In this document: positions 7,628-16,923 of the stretch, in pieces
Position numbering within the stretch: position 1 is the first letter of the stretch
Layout: every line of letters begins with the position of its first letter
Source of the DNA: Actinospineispora spinosispora DSM 44797
GTDB lineage: Bacteria > Actinomycetota > Actinomycetes > Mycobacteriales > Pseudonocardiaceae
DNA: 64,000 nt
Direction of reading: 5' to 3'
Assembly (NCBI RefSeq): GCF_000429025.1
Contig: NZ_AUBB01000006.1
Coordinates: 558,001-622,000 of the forward strand
Program-made: the position numbers and the translations under genes
Notes under the pieces: generated by a model
What the model was told of the DNA's origin: nothing
Seen by the model: only the letters and a program-made list of their open reading frames with translations
Database searches by the model: none

Positions 7628-10405
7628 TCACCCGGAGCGCAGTGCCGCCGCGATGTCGCCCCGCGCGCTGATGCCGAGCTTCGGGAAGATCCGGTGCAGG
7701 TGGGTGCTGACCGTGCGGTGCGACAGGTACAGCCGCTGGCCGATCTCGCGGTTGGTCAGTCCGTCGGCCGCGAGCCGGGCGATGCTCAGCTCGTGCGCGG
7801 TGAGCTGGTCGCGGGCGTCCGGGTCGCGCCGAGGGCTCGTCTCGCCCGCGGCGCGCAGCTCCTGCCTCGCGCGTTCGCTCCACCCGGCGACACCGAGCGC
7901 GTCGAACGTCTCCCTGGCCGCACGCAGGTGTGGACGGGAGTCCGCCGCCCTGCGGTGACGCCGTAGCCACTCACCGAACGCCAGCTGCACGCGCCCTCGT
8001 TCCAGTGGCCATCCGGCCAGGTCCGCGTCGAGAGCGGCGCGGAACAGGGCTTCGGCACCCTCGTCACCGGCCAGCACGGCCCGCGCGTAGCGCAGCCCGA
8101 TGTGCAGCGCGGGCGAGGAGGTCACCAACGCGAGCTCCTCCATCTCGTCCAGGAGCGGACGCGTCGCCTCGGCCTTGTTCGCCCGTACCGCGGCCTCCGC
8201 GAGCTCCGCGACGACGTAGCAGCGCAGCGCGAGCTGGTAGGCCGGGTCGGTGGTGTCGTGAATGCGGCGCAGCACGGCGAGTGCATCGTCGTAGCGGCCT
8301 TCCCCCAGCGCGATCAGGCCTCGCGCACGGGCGGCGGTGGCGAGTACCGGTCGGGCGCCGGCGGCGAGACCGACCCGTTCCGCCTCCTCCGCGAGAGCGC
8401 TCGCGTGCCGGTGATCGCCGCGCAGCGCGGCGATCTCGGCCTGGACCGCTCTGGCCAGCCCGTACATGAAGGGCTGGCCCGTCTCGTGCGCGAGCCGGGC
8501 CGCTTCCTCCGCCGCCGCGACCGCGGTGGTCAGGTCACCGAGGCGCACACAGCTCCATGCCTGTACCGCCAGCGTCCTGGTCAGCAGGCCTAGCCTGCCC
8601 TGGGCACGCAGCCCGGGCAGTGCGGCCGAGGAGAACCGCACCGCCGAGGCGAAGGCACCGACCTGCAGCGCGGCGCTGCCGAGGAACCTCACGACCGAAG
8701 GGTCGGCGCCGGTCAGGTCGTCCAGTTCGGCGAACCGGTCGACGACCGAGGCGCCCCGTTCGATCGGTGTGACGTAGGCGGAGATCGCCACCATGCGTGG
8801 ATCGCGTTCACCGATCGGGAGTCCGCGCGCCACGCTCATGATGCGGTGCCGTGCCCCCGGCCCCGGCTCGGCCCAGAAGCACCGCATGCCGGCACCCCAC
8901 AGGATGCGCATGGCCAGGTCAGGGTCGCCGTCCTCGGCGACGGACCCGGCGAGCGACGCGAGTTCTCCCGGCCCGGCGGCGTCGTCGCGCAGCCCGTCGT
9001 CGAACCCGCTGAGGATCCATGTCGCCCGTGCCCGTTGGCGTGGGGAGAGGTCCAGCTCTCCCGCCTCGGCGAGCAGCCGGTCGACGACGTCCCTGCGGCC
9101 GGTCTCGACGGCCAGGTCGGCCGCGCGCAGCAGGCGTTCGGCGCGACGATCCGTCCGCCCGCTCAACCGGGCGGCCCGCTCCCACGCGCTGATCGAGGCG
9201 GCGACGTCGCCGCGCAGCCTCGCCCGGTCCGCCGCGAGCTCAAGCTCTCCGGCGACCTCGTCGTCCGTGCCCGCGACGGACGCCGCGCGGTGCCCGAGCT
9301 GACGGTCCGGCTGCCCACCGAGCACGCTCACCAGGCCGCGCCGCGCCGCCGTCCGTGCACGCGCGTCGGCCCCGCTCGGGATGGCGGACCGCATCAGGGG
9401 ATGCCGGAAGGTCAGAGTTCCGTCGGTGACGTCGACCAGCCCGGCGCGCCGCGCGGGTTCCAGGACCGACGCGTCGACCTCGGCGTTCTCGACCGAGGCC
9501 GTCGCGTCCAGGATCTCCTCGACCGAACCGCTGTCGTCGAGCGCCGCGACCAGCAGGCACGTCCTGGTGCTCGGCGGCAGCTGCGCGACCCGGGCGGCGA
9601 AGGCCCGTTCGAGGCGTTCGGTGAGCGGGAGCACCGTCCCGTCGAGCACGACGCCCTCGACCGCGCGCGGTAGCTCGATGAGAGCCAGCGGGTTGCCTGC
9701 CGCCTCGGCCAGCACGCGAGTCCGGACCGAGGGGGCGAGCCCGGGCGCGACCGCGTCGAGCAGCTCGGCGGCGGTGTCCTCGGGGAGCCGGGGCACCGTC
9801 ATCGAGGGAAGCCCCGCGTCGTCGAGGCCCGAAGGCTCGTCGTCGCGCACGGTCGCGATCAGGACGACCGGTTCGGACTCCAGGCGGCGCGCGACGAAGG
9901 CCAGCACGTCCACGCTGGAACGGTCGGTCCACTGGGCGTCCTCGACGACGAGGACGAGTGGGGTGTCCGCCGCGACCTCGGTCAGCAGGTTCAGCACGGC
10001 GAGCCCCACGAGATACACCTCGGGTGCCTCGCCGCCGGCGAGACCCAGCGCAACCCTCAACGCCCCACGCTGGGGTGCCGGCAGCAGGTCGATGACCGAC
10101 CGGACCGGGTACAGCAGCTGGTGCAGTCCGGCGAAGGGCAGGTGCTGTTCGGCCGGCACCCCCGCCGAGGTGAGCACCCGCGTGGTCGCGGACGCGGCGA
10201 ACGCACCCGCCTCGGCGAGCAACGCCGACTTCCCGATCCCCGCCTCACCCCGGACGACCAGCGCGCCACCGCGCCGGCCCACCCCGTCGATCAGCTCGAC
10301 GAGCTGCTTGAGTTCCAGCTCCCGCCCGAAAAGCGCCAACGCCCCCGCTCCCCCGCCCGTACGGTGTCCGTCGCCCCACGGTAGCCCCCATGAGCGCGAG
10401 GACAC
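7628..10405 (-). CDS. LuxR-family regulator with AAA ATPase domain (LAL type)
   Basis: A 925-residue large ATP-binding LuxR regulator. The N-terminus has the Walker A motif GEAGIGKSALL and a Walker B-like LVLVVEDAQWTD. The long middle is TPR-like helical repeat. The C-terminus has the LuxR helix-turn-helix (LTNREIGQRLYLSHRTVSTHL). Start is a GTG at 10405; the conserved part begins at LFGRELELKQL about 30 residues in, so a shorter form is possible. LAL proteins are usually pathway activators. Neighbours are the hydrolase/ohr operon downstream (63 bp) and an MFS carrier upstream, both on the same strand. Confidence 0.9.
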   Translation of the reverse strand: MSSRSWGLPWGDGHRTGGGAGALALFGRELELKQLVELIDGVGRRGGALVVRGEAGIGKSALLAEAGAFAASATTRVLTSAGVPAEQHLPFAGLHQLLYPVRSVIDLLPAPQRGALRVALGLAGGEAPEVYLVGLAVLNLLTEVAADTPLVLVVEDAQWTDRSSVDVLAFVARRLESEPVVLIATVRDDEPSGLDDAGLPSMTVPRLPEDTAAELLDAVAPGLAPSVRTRVLAEAAGNPLALIELPRAVEGVVLDGTVLPLTERLERAFAARVAQLPPSTRTCLLVAALDDSGSVEEILDATASVENAEVDASVLEPARRAGLVDVTDGTLTFRHPLMRSAIPSGADARARTAARRGLVSVLGGQPDRQLGHRAASVAGTDDEVAGELELAADRARLRGDVAASISAWERAARLSGRTDRRAERLLRAADLAVETGRRDVVDRLLAEAGELDLSPRQRARATWILSGFDDGLRDDAAGPGELASLAGSVAEDGDPDLAMRILWGAGMRCFWAEPGPGARHRIMSVARGLPIGERDPRMVAISAYVTPIERGASVVDRFAELDDLTGADPSVVRFLGSAALQVGAFASAVRFSSAALPGLRAQGRLGLLTRTLAVQAWSCVRLGDLTTAVAAAEEAARLAHETGQPFMYGLARAVQAEIAALRGDHRHASALAEEAERVGLAAGARPVLATAARARGLIALGEGRYDDALAVLRRIHDTTDPAYQLALRCYVVAELAEAAVRANKAEATRPLLDEMEELALVTSSPALHIGLRYARAVLAGDEGAEALFRAALDADLAGWPLERGRVQLAFGEWLRRHRRAADSRPHLRAARETFDALGVAGWSERARQELRAAGETSPRRDPDARDQLTAHELSIARLAADGLTNREIGQRLYLSHRTVSTHLHRIFPKLGISARGDIAAALRSG

Positions 10406-10446
10406 GGCGGCGACTTCGCACAGCGACGTGCGTGCGCGCTACCGGG

Positions 10447-11733
10447 TCAGGCCGGTTCGGGGCGGATGCCCAGCAGCCAGATCAGGGCACCGGCGAGCGC
10501 CAGGCCGGCCGCCACCACGAGGGGGACCACGAAGGAGCTGGTCCAGTAGGCCAGTGCGCCGGTGACGATCGGACCGAGCAGGCCGCCCACGTTGCCGATC
10601 GCGTTGACGAAACCGGTCGCGGAGCCGGACAGGTTCAGGTGGCGCACGACGTCCTGGGTCGCGCCCCAGGCGGCACCATTGGCGAACGTGATGCCCGAGG
10701 TGGAGATCGACAGGCAGACGATCGCGGTCGTCGCGCTCGTGGCGAACGCAGTGCCGAGCACCGCCAGCGCGGCCACCATGCCGCTGACCAGCACGATCTT
10801 GCGTGCGTTGAGCGCGGACACTCCCCTGCGCAGCGCGATGTCCGACGTGCGGCCGGCGAGCAGCCCGACGACGCAGGCGCAGGCCCACGGCACCGACGTG
10901 GCGAACCCGGACTTCAGCACGGTCATGCCGCGTTCGGCCACCAGGTAGCTGGGCACCCAGGTCATGAACGTGTAGAGGATGTACAGCAGGCAGAAGTAGC
11001 CGGCCGCGATCGCCCAGATGCTCCGGTGCCTGACCAGGACGGACCACGGCGCCCGGCCCTCCTGGCGGTAGGGCTCCTGGTCGGCCACGATCCACGCGCG
11101 CTCCGCGTCGCTCAGGCGCGTGTCCTCCGACGGGTGGCGGTACCAGACGTACCAGGCGAGGGCCACGACGAGTGAGAGCACACCGGTGGCGATGAAGCTG
11201 CTGCGCCAGCCGTATGTACTGATCAGCGGCGCCAGCAGTGGTGCTCCGAGCGCGGATCCGAGCGCGACGCCGGAGCCGTACATGGCGACGCCCATGCCGC
11301 GCTCGGACCGGGGCAGCCAGTCCGACAGCACACGGATCGCCGCAGGCACGAACGGTGCCTCGCCGACCCCCAGCAGCAGGCGCGGCCCGAACAGCGCGCC
11401 GATCGAGTTGACCAGCGCGGCCAGGAAGCTCGCCACGGCCCAGGACACCAGCGCCACGGCGTAGACCACCCGCGTGCGCACCCGGTCCACGATCATCCCG
11501 GCCGGAATGTTCAGCAGCGTGTACGGCCAGGAGAAGCTGGACAGCAGCAGCCCCATCACGGCCGCGTTGACGTGGAACTCCGAGGTCAGTACCGGTGCCG
11601 CGACCGAGAGGTTGACCCGGTCGATGAAGGCGACCGTGATGATGAGCATGACGAAGCAGGCGACCGCCCAGCGGCGGTTGCGCCGGACCGGACGTCGCTC
11701 GCCCGGCTCGACGGCGAGGACAGGTTCGGACAT
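10447..11733 (-). CDS. MFS transporter, anion:cation symporter (ACS) type
   Basis: A 428-residue integral membrane protein with 12 predicted hydrophobic segments. The MFS motif between TM2 and TM3 is recognisable (NIPAGMIVDRVRTRV), and the N-terminus (AFIDRVNLSVAAPVL) matches ACS carriers such as those for hexuronate, phthalate and other organic anions. It is divergent from a BisC-like molybdoenzyme across 79 bp that carry a strong GntR-like palindrome, so the two genes are probably co-regulated. The substrate is not evident. Confidence 0.88.
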   Translation of the reverse strand: MSEPVLAVEPGERRPVRRNRRWAVACFVMLIITVAFIDRVNLSVAAPVLTSEFHVNAAVMGLLLSSFSWPYTLLNIPAGMIVDRVRTRVVYAVALVSWAVASFLAALVNSIGALFGPRLLLGVGEAPFVPAAIRVLSDWLPRSERGMGVAMYGSGVALGSALGAPLLAPLISTYGWRSSFIATGVLSLVVALAWYVWYRHPSEDTRLSDAERAWIVADQEPYRQEGRAPWSVLVRHRSIWAIAAGYFCLLYILYTFMTWVPSYLVAERGMTVLKSGFATSVPWACACVVGLLAGRTSDIALRRGVSALNARKIVLVSGMVAALAVLGTAFATSATTAIVCLSISTSGITFANGAAWGATQDVVRHLNLSGSATGFVNAIGNVGGLLGPIVTGALAYWTSSFVVPLVVAAGLALAGALIWLLGIRPEPA

Positions 11734-11747
11734 TGAGGGAAACTCTC

Positions 11748-11772
11748 ATTGTTGACTGATTTAGTCAACAAT
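11748..11772. promoter_or_regulatory. 10-bp inverted repeat, GntR-like operator
   Basis: ATTGTTGACT (11748-11757) and its perfect complement AGTCAACAAT (11763-11772) flank a 5-bp spacer. The TTGTTGAC/GTCAACAA core resembles operators of FadR-type GntR regulators. It lies 15 bp upstream of the MFS start and 41 bp upstream of the molybdoenzyme start. No GntR gene is adjacent, so the regulator acts in trans or is the distant gene at 30.2 kb. Confidence 0.65.
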
Positions 11773-11812
11773 TGCGTGACCAGGCATTCCGTGGCCTGAC
11801 ACACTGGAGGGT

Positions 11813-14119
11813 ATGACGCTCGATCAACCGCTGCCGAACAGCACCCACTGGGGCGCCTTCACCGCCGTCGAGGACGGCGACCGGCTGCGGGTCGAGCCGC
11901 ATCCGCTGGACCCCGAGCCGTCACCGCTGCTGGCGAACCTCAGCGACTCGATCCGCCACCCCGCCAGGGTCGCTCGACCGTCGATCCGCCGGGGCTGGCT
12001 GGAGCGCGGCCCCGGGCCCGACGACCGGCGCGGCGACGACGAGTTCGTCGAGGTCGACTGGGACACCGCACTCGACCTGCTGGGCGGTGAGCTGGACCGG
12101 GTGCGGACCGAACACGGCAACAGCGCCATCTACGGCGGCTCCTACGGCTGGGCGAGCGCCGGCCGGTTCCACCATGCGCAGAGCCAGCTGCGTCGGTTCC
12201 TGAACTGCATCGGCGGCTACACCCGCTCGGTCAACACCTACAGCCACGGCGCCTCGGTGGTGGTGCTCCCGCACATCCTCGGCGGCTCCGGGGCCCGCGA
12301 GGTGATGGCGGGCGGCACGTCCTGGCCGGTGATCGCGCGCAACACCGACCTGCTGGTCGCGTTCGGTGGCATCCGGACCACCAACACCTGGGTCGCGCCG
12401 GGTGGGCACACCCGGCACACGATCCTGTCGCACCTGGAGGAGGCGACCGCCCGGGGTATGCGGGTGGTCAGCGTCAGCCCGCTGCGCGACGACCTGCCCG
12501 AGCAGGTCAGCGGCGAGTGGTACCCGATCGTGCCCGGCTCGGATGTGGCCGCCATGTTGGCGCTGACCTGGACGTTGGACGACGAGAACCTCGCCGACCG
12601 GGCCTTCCTGGACCGGTACACGGCGGGAGCCGAGCAGTGGCTGCGCTACGTGCGCGGTGAGGTCGACGGGCAGCCGAAGAGTCCCGAGTGGGCCGCGCCG
12701 CTGTGCGGCATCGAGGCGGGACAGCTGCGCGCGCTGGCCCGGCGGATGGCCTCCCGGCGGACGCTGATCCATGTGAGCTGGTCACTGCAGCGCACCGAGT
12801 ACGGCGAGCAACCCGTCTGGGCCGGGATCGCGTTGGCCGCGATGCTCGGGCAGCTCGGTCTGCCCGGCGGCGGGTTCGGCCACGGCTACAGCTCGATGGC
12901 CGACGTCGGCAGCGCCGTCACCCCGTACCCGCTGCCCTCGCTGCCCCAGGGCCACAACCCGGTCCCGGATTTCATCCCGGTGGCCAGGGTGTCCGACATG
13001 CTGCTGCATCCCGGCGAGGAGTTCGACTACGACGGCGGGCGGTACACCTACCCGCACACCCGGTTGGTGTACTGGTCCGGGGGCAACCCGTTCCACCACC
13101 ACCAGGACCTGCGGCGACTGCGGCGCGCCTTCCGTACGCCGGACACGGTCGTGGTGCACGAGCCGTACTGGACGGGCACCGCGCGGCACGCCGACTTCGT
13201 CCTTCCGGTCACGACCACGGTCGAGCGCGATGACCTGGGTGTCGGGCGCGGCGACAGCCATCTGCTGGCGATGAAGCAGGTCACCGCCCCCGTGGGTGAG
13301 GCGCGCAGCGACTACGACATCTTCGCCGGGCTGGCGCAGCGGCTGCGGGTCGGCGAGAAGTTCACCGAGGGACGCAGCGCCGCGGACTGGATCGTGCATC
13401 TGTACTCGCGGTGGCGGGAGCGGATGGCCTCGCGCCGGCGCGAGATCCCCGACTTCGCGACGTTCTGGTCGGCGGGAACGCTGGAGCTGCCGGACCTGCG
13501 CCTGGACCGCGTGCTGCTGGCGGACTTCCGCGCCGACCCCGACGCGCACCCGCTGGACACGCCGAGCGGCCGGATCGAGCTGTACTCGGAACGGGTCGCC
13601 GGCTTCGGCTACGACGACTGCCCCGGCTACCCGCGCTGGCTCCCGCCGCGTGACCTGCCGGGCACCGGGCAGCTGCACCTGATCGCCAACCAGCCCGCCG
13701 CCCGACTGCACAGCCAGCTCGACATGGGCGCCCACAGCCAGGCGTCGAAGGTGCACGGCAGGGAGCCGCTACGGCTGCACCCGGACGACGCTCGCGCACG
13801 GGGAATCCAAGAGGGTGACATCGTCCGGGTCTTCAACGCGACCGGCAGCTGTCTCGCCGGTGTCCGGCTGTCGCGGGACGTGCGCCCGGGTGTCGCGCAG
13901 CTCTCGACCGGCGCGTGGTTCGACCCGTCCTCCGAGCTCGTGACCTGCGCACACGGCAACCCGAACGTGCTCACCACGGACCGGGGCACCTCCAGGCTCG
14001 CCCAGGGCTGCGCGGGTCAGCACGCACTGGTCGAGGTCGAGCTGCTCACCGCGCCGGTCCCTCCGCTCAGGGCGCACGAACCGCCCCGGCTGACCTCGCG
14101 CCGTCCCAGCCAGGCTTAG
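11813..14119 (+). CDS. Molybdopterin-dependent S/N-oxide reductase (BisC/DMSO-reductase family)
   Basis: A 768-residue bis-MGD enzyme of the DMSO-reductase family, closest in layout to biotin sulfoxide reductase/TMAO reductase. It lacks the N-terminal iron-sulfur Cys motif and has no Tat leader, so it is cytosolic like BisC. Supporting motifs: YGGSYGWASAGRFHHAQSQL, then GGYTRSVNTYSHGAS with the expected Mo-ligand serine, YWSGGNPFHHHQDL, and the C-terminal MGD-binding part (RLHSQLDMG; VAQLSTGAWFDP). It probably reduces a sulfoxide such as biotin or methionine sulfoxide. It shares its promoter region with the MFS carrier. Confidence 0.88.
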   Translation: MTLDQPLPNSTHWGAFTAVEDGDRLRVEPHPLDPEPSPLLANLSDSIRHPARVARPSIRRGWLERGPGPDDRRGDDEFVEVDWDTALDLLGGELDRVRTEHGNSAIYGGSYGWASAGRFHHAQSQLRRFLNCIGGYTRSVNTYSHGASVVVLPHILGGSGAREVMAGGTSWPVIARNTDLLVAFGGIRTTNTWVAPGGHTRHTILSHLEEATARGMRVVSVSPLRDDLPEQVSGEWYPIVPGSDVAAMLALTWTLDDENLADRAFLDRYTAGAEQWLRYVRGEVDGQPKSPEWAAPLCGIEAGQLRALARRMASRRTLIHVSWSLQRTEYGEQPVWAGIALAAMLGQLGLPGGGFGHGYSSMADVGSAVTPYPLPSLPQGHNPVPDFIPVARVSDMLLHPGEEFDYDGGRYTYPHTRLVYWSGGNPFHHHQDLRRLRRAFRTPDTVVVHEPYWTGTARHADFVLPVTTTVERDDLGVGRGDSHLLAMKQVTAPVGEARSDYDIFAGLAQRLRVGEKFTEGRSAADWIVHLYSRWRERMASRRREIPDFATFWSAGTLELPDLRLDRVLLADFRADPDAHPLDTPSGRIELYSERVAGFGYDDCPGYPRWLPPRDLPGTGQLHLIANQPAARLHSQLDMGAHSQASKVHGREPLRLHPDDARARGIQEGDIVRVFNATGSCLAGVRLSRDVRPGVAQLSTGAWFDPSSELVTCAHGNPNVLTTDRGTSRLAQGCAGQHALVEVELLTAPVPPLRAHEPPRLTSRRPSQA

Positions 14120-14181
14120 CCGCGATTCCTTTTGCCGGCTCGGCGGGTCTACCCATCGTGAGCATCGAACAGGGAACGACG

Positions 14182-15153
14182 ATGGTGGACGACTTCGCCA
14201 GGGACACCGAACGGTTCCGGCGCGAGCTGCTGGCGCACTGCTACCGGATGATGGGTTCGGTCCAGGACGCCGAGGACGTCGTGCAGGAGACGTATCTGCG
14301 TGCCTGGCGCGGCTACCAGCGGTTCGAGGGCCGCTCGTCGATCCGGACCTGGCTGTACCGCATCGCCACCAACGCCTGTCTCAACGCACTGCGCGGCGCC
14401 GGCCGTCGGGCTCTGCCGTCCGGGCTCGGCGACCCCAGCGACGATCCGCTGTCCCCGCCGGAACCGGCGGCCGCCGACGTCCGCTGGGTCCAGCCGATCC
14501 CCGATGCTCTCGTCACACCGGATTCGGACGACCCGGCGGCGATCGCCACCAGCAGGGAGAGCCTCCGGCTCGCGCTCGTCGCGAGCCTGCAGCACCTGCC
14601 GCCGTCGCAGCGGGCCGTGCTCATCCTGCGTGACGTGCTGGCCTGGTCGGCCGACGAGGTCGCCGAAGCACTCGGCACGAGCACCGTGGCGGTGAAGAGC
14701 TCACTACAGCGCGCCCGCGCCCGCATGGCCCAGCTGCGTCCGGCACCGGACCAGATCGAGGAACCGTCGGAAGCTCACGGCCGGGCACTCCTGGAGGCCT
14801 ACCTGGCCGCCTTCGAGAACTCCGACCCCGCCGCGCTGACCGCGATCCTGCGCGCGGACGCCTCACTGGAACTACCCGGTTCGCGGACCTGGTTCTCCGG
14901 CAACACGACCTGCATCCCGTTCCTCGCGGCTCAGGCGCTCGGCGAGCCCGGTGACTGGCGCATGCTGCCGATCGCGGCCAACGGGCAACCCGCGCTGGCC
15001 GCCTACCGACGTGACGACAGCGGCGCCCACCGGGCGTTCGGTGTCGCGGTGCTGACCGTGACGGGCACCGGGATTTCGCGGGTCGTCGCCTACGGTGACG
15101 CGGGACTGCTCGACCTGTTCGGGCTGCCGTCGGTCCACCCGGCCGACCGGTGA
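14182..15153 (+). CDS. ECF-type sigma-70 factor with SnoaL-like C-terminal domain
   Basis: A 323-residue sigma factor. Region 2 is visible in HCYRMMGSVQDAEDVVQETY, region 4 in LPPSQRAVLILRDVLAW and ALGTSTVAVKSSLQRARARM. Residues about 200-320 form a SnoaL_2-like domain (LEAYLAAFENSDPAALTAIL), as in SigG/ECF56-like factors of actinobacteria that carry their own regulatory domain instead of an anti-sigma factor. I chose ATG 14182 because AGGGA lies 7 nt upstream; an in-frame GTG at 14158 is the alternative. A TetR gene follows 21 bp downstream. Confidence 0.88.
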   Translation: MVDDFARDTERFRRELLAHCYRMMGSVQDAEDVVQETYLRAWRGYQRFEGRSSIRTWLYRIATNACLNALRGAGRRALPSGLGDPSDDPLSPPEPAAADVRWVQPIPDALVTPDSDDPAAIATSRESLRLALVASLQHLPPSQRAVLILRDVLAWSADEVAEALGTSTVAVKSSLQRARARMAQLRPAPDQIEEPSEAHGRALLEAYLAAFENSDPAALTAILRADASLELPGSRTWFSGNTTCIPFLAAQALGEPGDWRMLPIAANGQPALAAYRRDDSGAHRAFGVAVLTVTGTGISRVVAYGDAGLLDLFGLPSVHPADR

Positions 15154-15174
15154 CATCCGGTACGGTCACCTGCC

Positions 15175-15756
15175 GTGGCTCCCGAGACCAGCCGTAGACC
15201 GAGAGCCGACGCCGAACGCAACCGGCTCCGCATCCTCGACGTCGCGCGCGTCCTGTTCGCCGACCGCGGCGGCGACGTCGGGCTGCCCGAGATCGCCCGC
15301 GCGGCCGGTGTCGGCATGGGCACCGTCTACCGCCACTTCCCCAGCCAGCGCGACCTGGTCGAGGCCGCGGCGCAGCGCCGCTTCGCCGAGATCCTGGACT
15401 TCGCGCGCGGGAGCTGCCTGCGGGACAGCCCGCCGGGCCGGGCGATCGCCACGTACCTGCGCCACGTCGGCGAGCTGCTGGACTCCGACCGGGGGCTGTC
15501 GGCCGCGATCGAGACCGCCAGAGGATCGGCGGGCAGCGAGCCCCGGGGCGACACCCGCGCCGAGCTCGAATCGGCCGTCGCCGCGTTGATCGAGCACGAT
15601 CGCGCCGCCGGGACGCTGCGGGCCGACTGCACGGTGGCCGACGTGTACCTCGTGGTCGGCGCGCTGTCCGCGACGATCCGACACGGCGACGGGGACTGGC
15701 ACCGGCTGCTCGATCTCTGCCTCGCCGGGCTCGGTGCGCACACGCCGTCCGCTTGA
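15175..15756 (+). CDS. TetR-family transcriptional regulator
   Basis: A 193-residue one-component repressor. The N-terminal HTH is clear (LPEIARAAGVGMGTVYRHF, about residues 38-57) and the C-terminal ligand domain is typical of actinomycete TetR proteins with an AxxYLxxVGELLDSDRGL-like helix. It starts at GTG 15175, 21 bp after the sigma factor, and probably shares its transcript. Its ligand and targets are unknown. Confidence 0.88.
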   Translation: MAPETSRRPRADAERNRLRILDVARVLFADRGGDVGLPEIARAAGVGMGTVYRHFPSQRDLVEAAAQRRFAEILDFARGSCLRDSPPGRAIATYLRHVGELLDSDRGLSAAIETARGSAGSEPRGDTRAELESAVAALIEHDRAAGTLRADCTVADVYLVVGALSATIRHGDGDWHRLLDLCLAGLGAHTPSA

Positions 15757-15834
15757 ACAAGCGCCGACGGCACCGCTCGTGAGACTGTGGAAGAGCACGA
15801 TCACCTTCCGCCGATCACGAGGACACCGAGCACC

Positions 15835-16569
15835 GTGAGCCTTCGCCACCCGTTCTCCACCGAGAAGGGCGCGGCGGTCCCCGACGCGTCCCTGCCCGAA
15901 CCCGAGGTCAAAGGGGTGACCGGGCGCGCGCTCAAGGCTGCCGTCGAGCATGCGCTGCGCATCCAGCAGCCGGCCGTGACCGCGCACATCGCCCGGATCC
16001 GTCGCAACAAGCCCACCGCGACTCCTGGCGAGGTCATCGAGGCGCTCGGCAAGCAGTACCTGTACGCCGTGGGCGGCACCGGCGCGGCGGCGGGCGGGAT
16101 CGCGGTCGTGCCCGGTATCGGCACCGCGGCGTCACTGGCCACCGGCGCCGCCGAGGCGGTCGCGGCTCTGGACGCCTCGGTCCTCTACACCTTGGCCGTC
16201 GCCGAGGTGCACGGCCTGGAGATCGAGGACGTCGAACGCCGCCGCGCGCTGGTCCTGGCCGTCGTGCTCGGCGAAGGCGGCACGAAGCTCATGCAGAAGG
16301 TCACCGGCGGCTCGCCGCACTGGGCCAAGGAGGTCGTCGACGTCCTGCCGCTGAAGAAGCTCGGCCCGGTCAACCAGACGCTGGTGCGCTGGTTCATCAA
16401 GCGCTACATCACCCGCCAGGGGGCACTGGCCTTCGGCAGGGCACTGCCGCTCGGCGTGGGTGCCGTGGTCGGCGCGGTGGGCAACGTGGCGACCGCGCGA
16501 GCCGTCATCCGCTCGTCCGAACGAGCCTTCGGCCCACCACCCCTGGAGTGGCCACACCAGACCCCCTGA
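15835..16569 (+). CDS. EcsC-like membrane-associated protein (tentative)
   Basis: About 244 residues with a glycine/alanine-rich hydrophobic hairpin (GGTGAAAGGIAVVPGIGTAA) near the middle and a second near the C-terminus (ALPLGVGAVVGAVGNVA). The stretch VLYTLAVAEVHGLEIEDVERR followed by an Ala/Val/Leu helix resembles the EcsC family, which I offer only as a tentative match. GTG 15835 is chosen as start (GAGGAC upstream); GTG 15787 would add 16 residues. It lies downstream of the TetR gene and ends before a long bidirectional hairpin. Confidence 0.65.
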   Translation: MSLRHPFSTEKGAAVPDASLPEPEVKGVTGRALKAAVEHALRIQQPAVTAHIARIRRNKPTATPGEVIEALGKQYLYAVGGTGAAAGGIAVVPGIGTAASLATGAAEAVAALDASVLYTLAVAEVHGLEIEDVERRRALVLAVVLGEGGTKLMQKVTGGSPHWAKEVVDVLPLKKLGPVNQTLVRWFIKRYITRQGALAFGRALPLGVGAVVGAVGNVATARAVIRSSERAFGPPPLEWPHQTP

Positions 16570-16578
16570 GCCACCCCT

Positions 16579-16640
16579 CGCAGAGCGTCGGGTTGCGTCG
16601 CAGAGGCTGCAGTGTCTGCGACACGACGTGATGCTCTGCG
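16579..16640. terminator. Long hairpin between convergent genes
   Basis: Two 26-nt arms (16579-16604 and 16615-16640) pair at 21 of 26 positions around a 10-nt loop, with perfect 8-bp ends (CGCAGAGC / GCTCTGCG). It sits between the convergent EcsC-like gene and the end of the permease operon, so it probably terminates both. Confidence 0.75.
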
Positions 16641-16671
16641 AAGTGACGCGACAGCCTCCGCACTGTGCCGG

Positions 16672-16923
16672 TCAGGTCTGGCCGACCCGCGCAACCGCCG
16701 CCGCGCGGTAGGCGTCCATGATGCTGATCGCGTAGATGAAGAAGCCGCCGGCGAGACGGCCGAGCACGGACTGGTCCGGGGTGCTCAGGTGGTAGGTGAT
16801 CGTGCCGAGCAGGACCATGTAGAACACGAACATCAGCCCGCGCACCGGCGTGCGGTTGAGGACGTGCCCGACGCCGGGCAGCACGATCGCCACGCCCAAC
16901 ACGACCAGCGGATGACGGCTCAT
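16672..16923 (-). CDS. Small membrane protein (83 aa), unknown function
   Basis: A short protein with three hydrophobic segments: VVLGVAIVLPGVGHVL, LMFVFYMVLLGTITYHL and a shorter one near FFIYAISIMDAY. No known family recognised. It is the last gene of the permease operon, with an ATGA overlap (16920-16923) with the gene before it, which indicates translational coupling and makes it a real gene despite its size. Confidence 0.65.
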   Translation of the reverse strand: MSRHPLVVLGVAIVLPGVGHVLNRTPVRGLMFVFYMVLLGTITYHLSTPDQSVLGRLAGGFFIYAISIMDAYRAAAVARVGQT

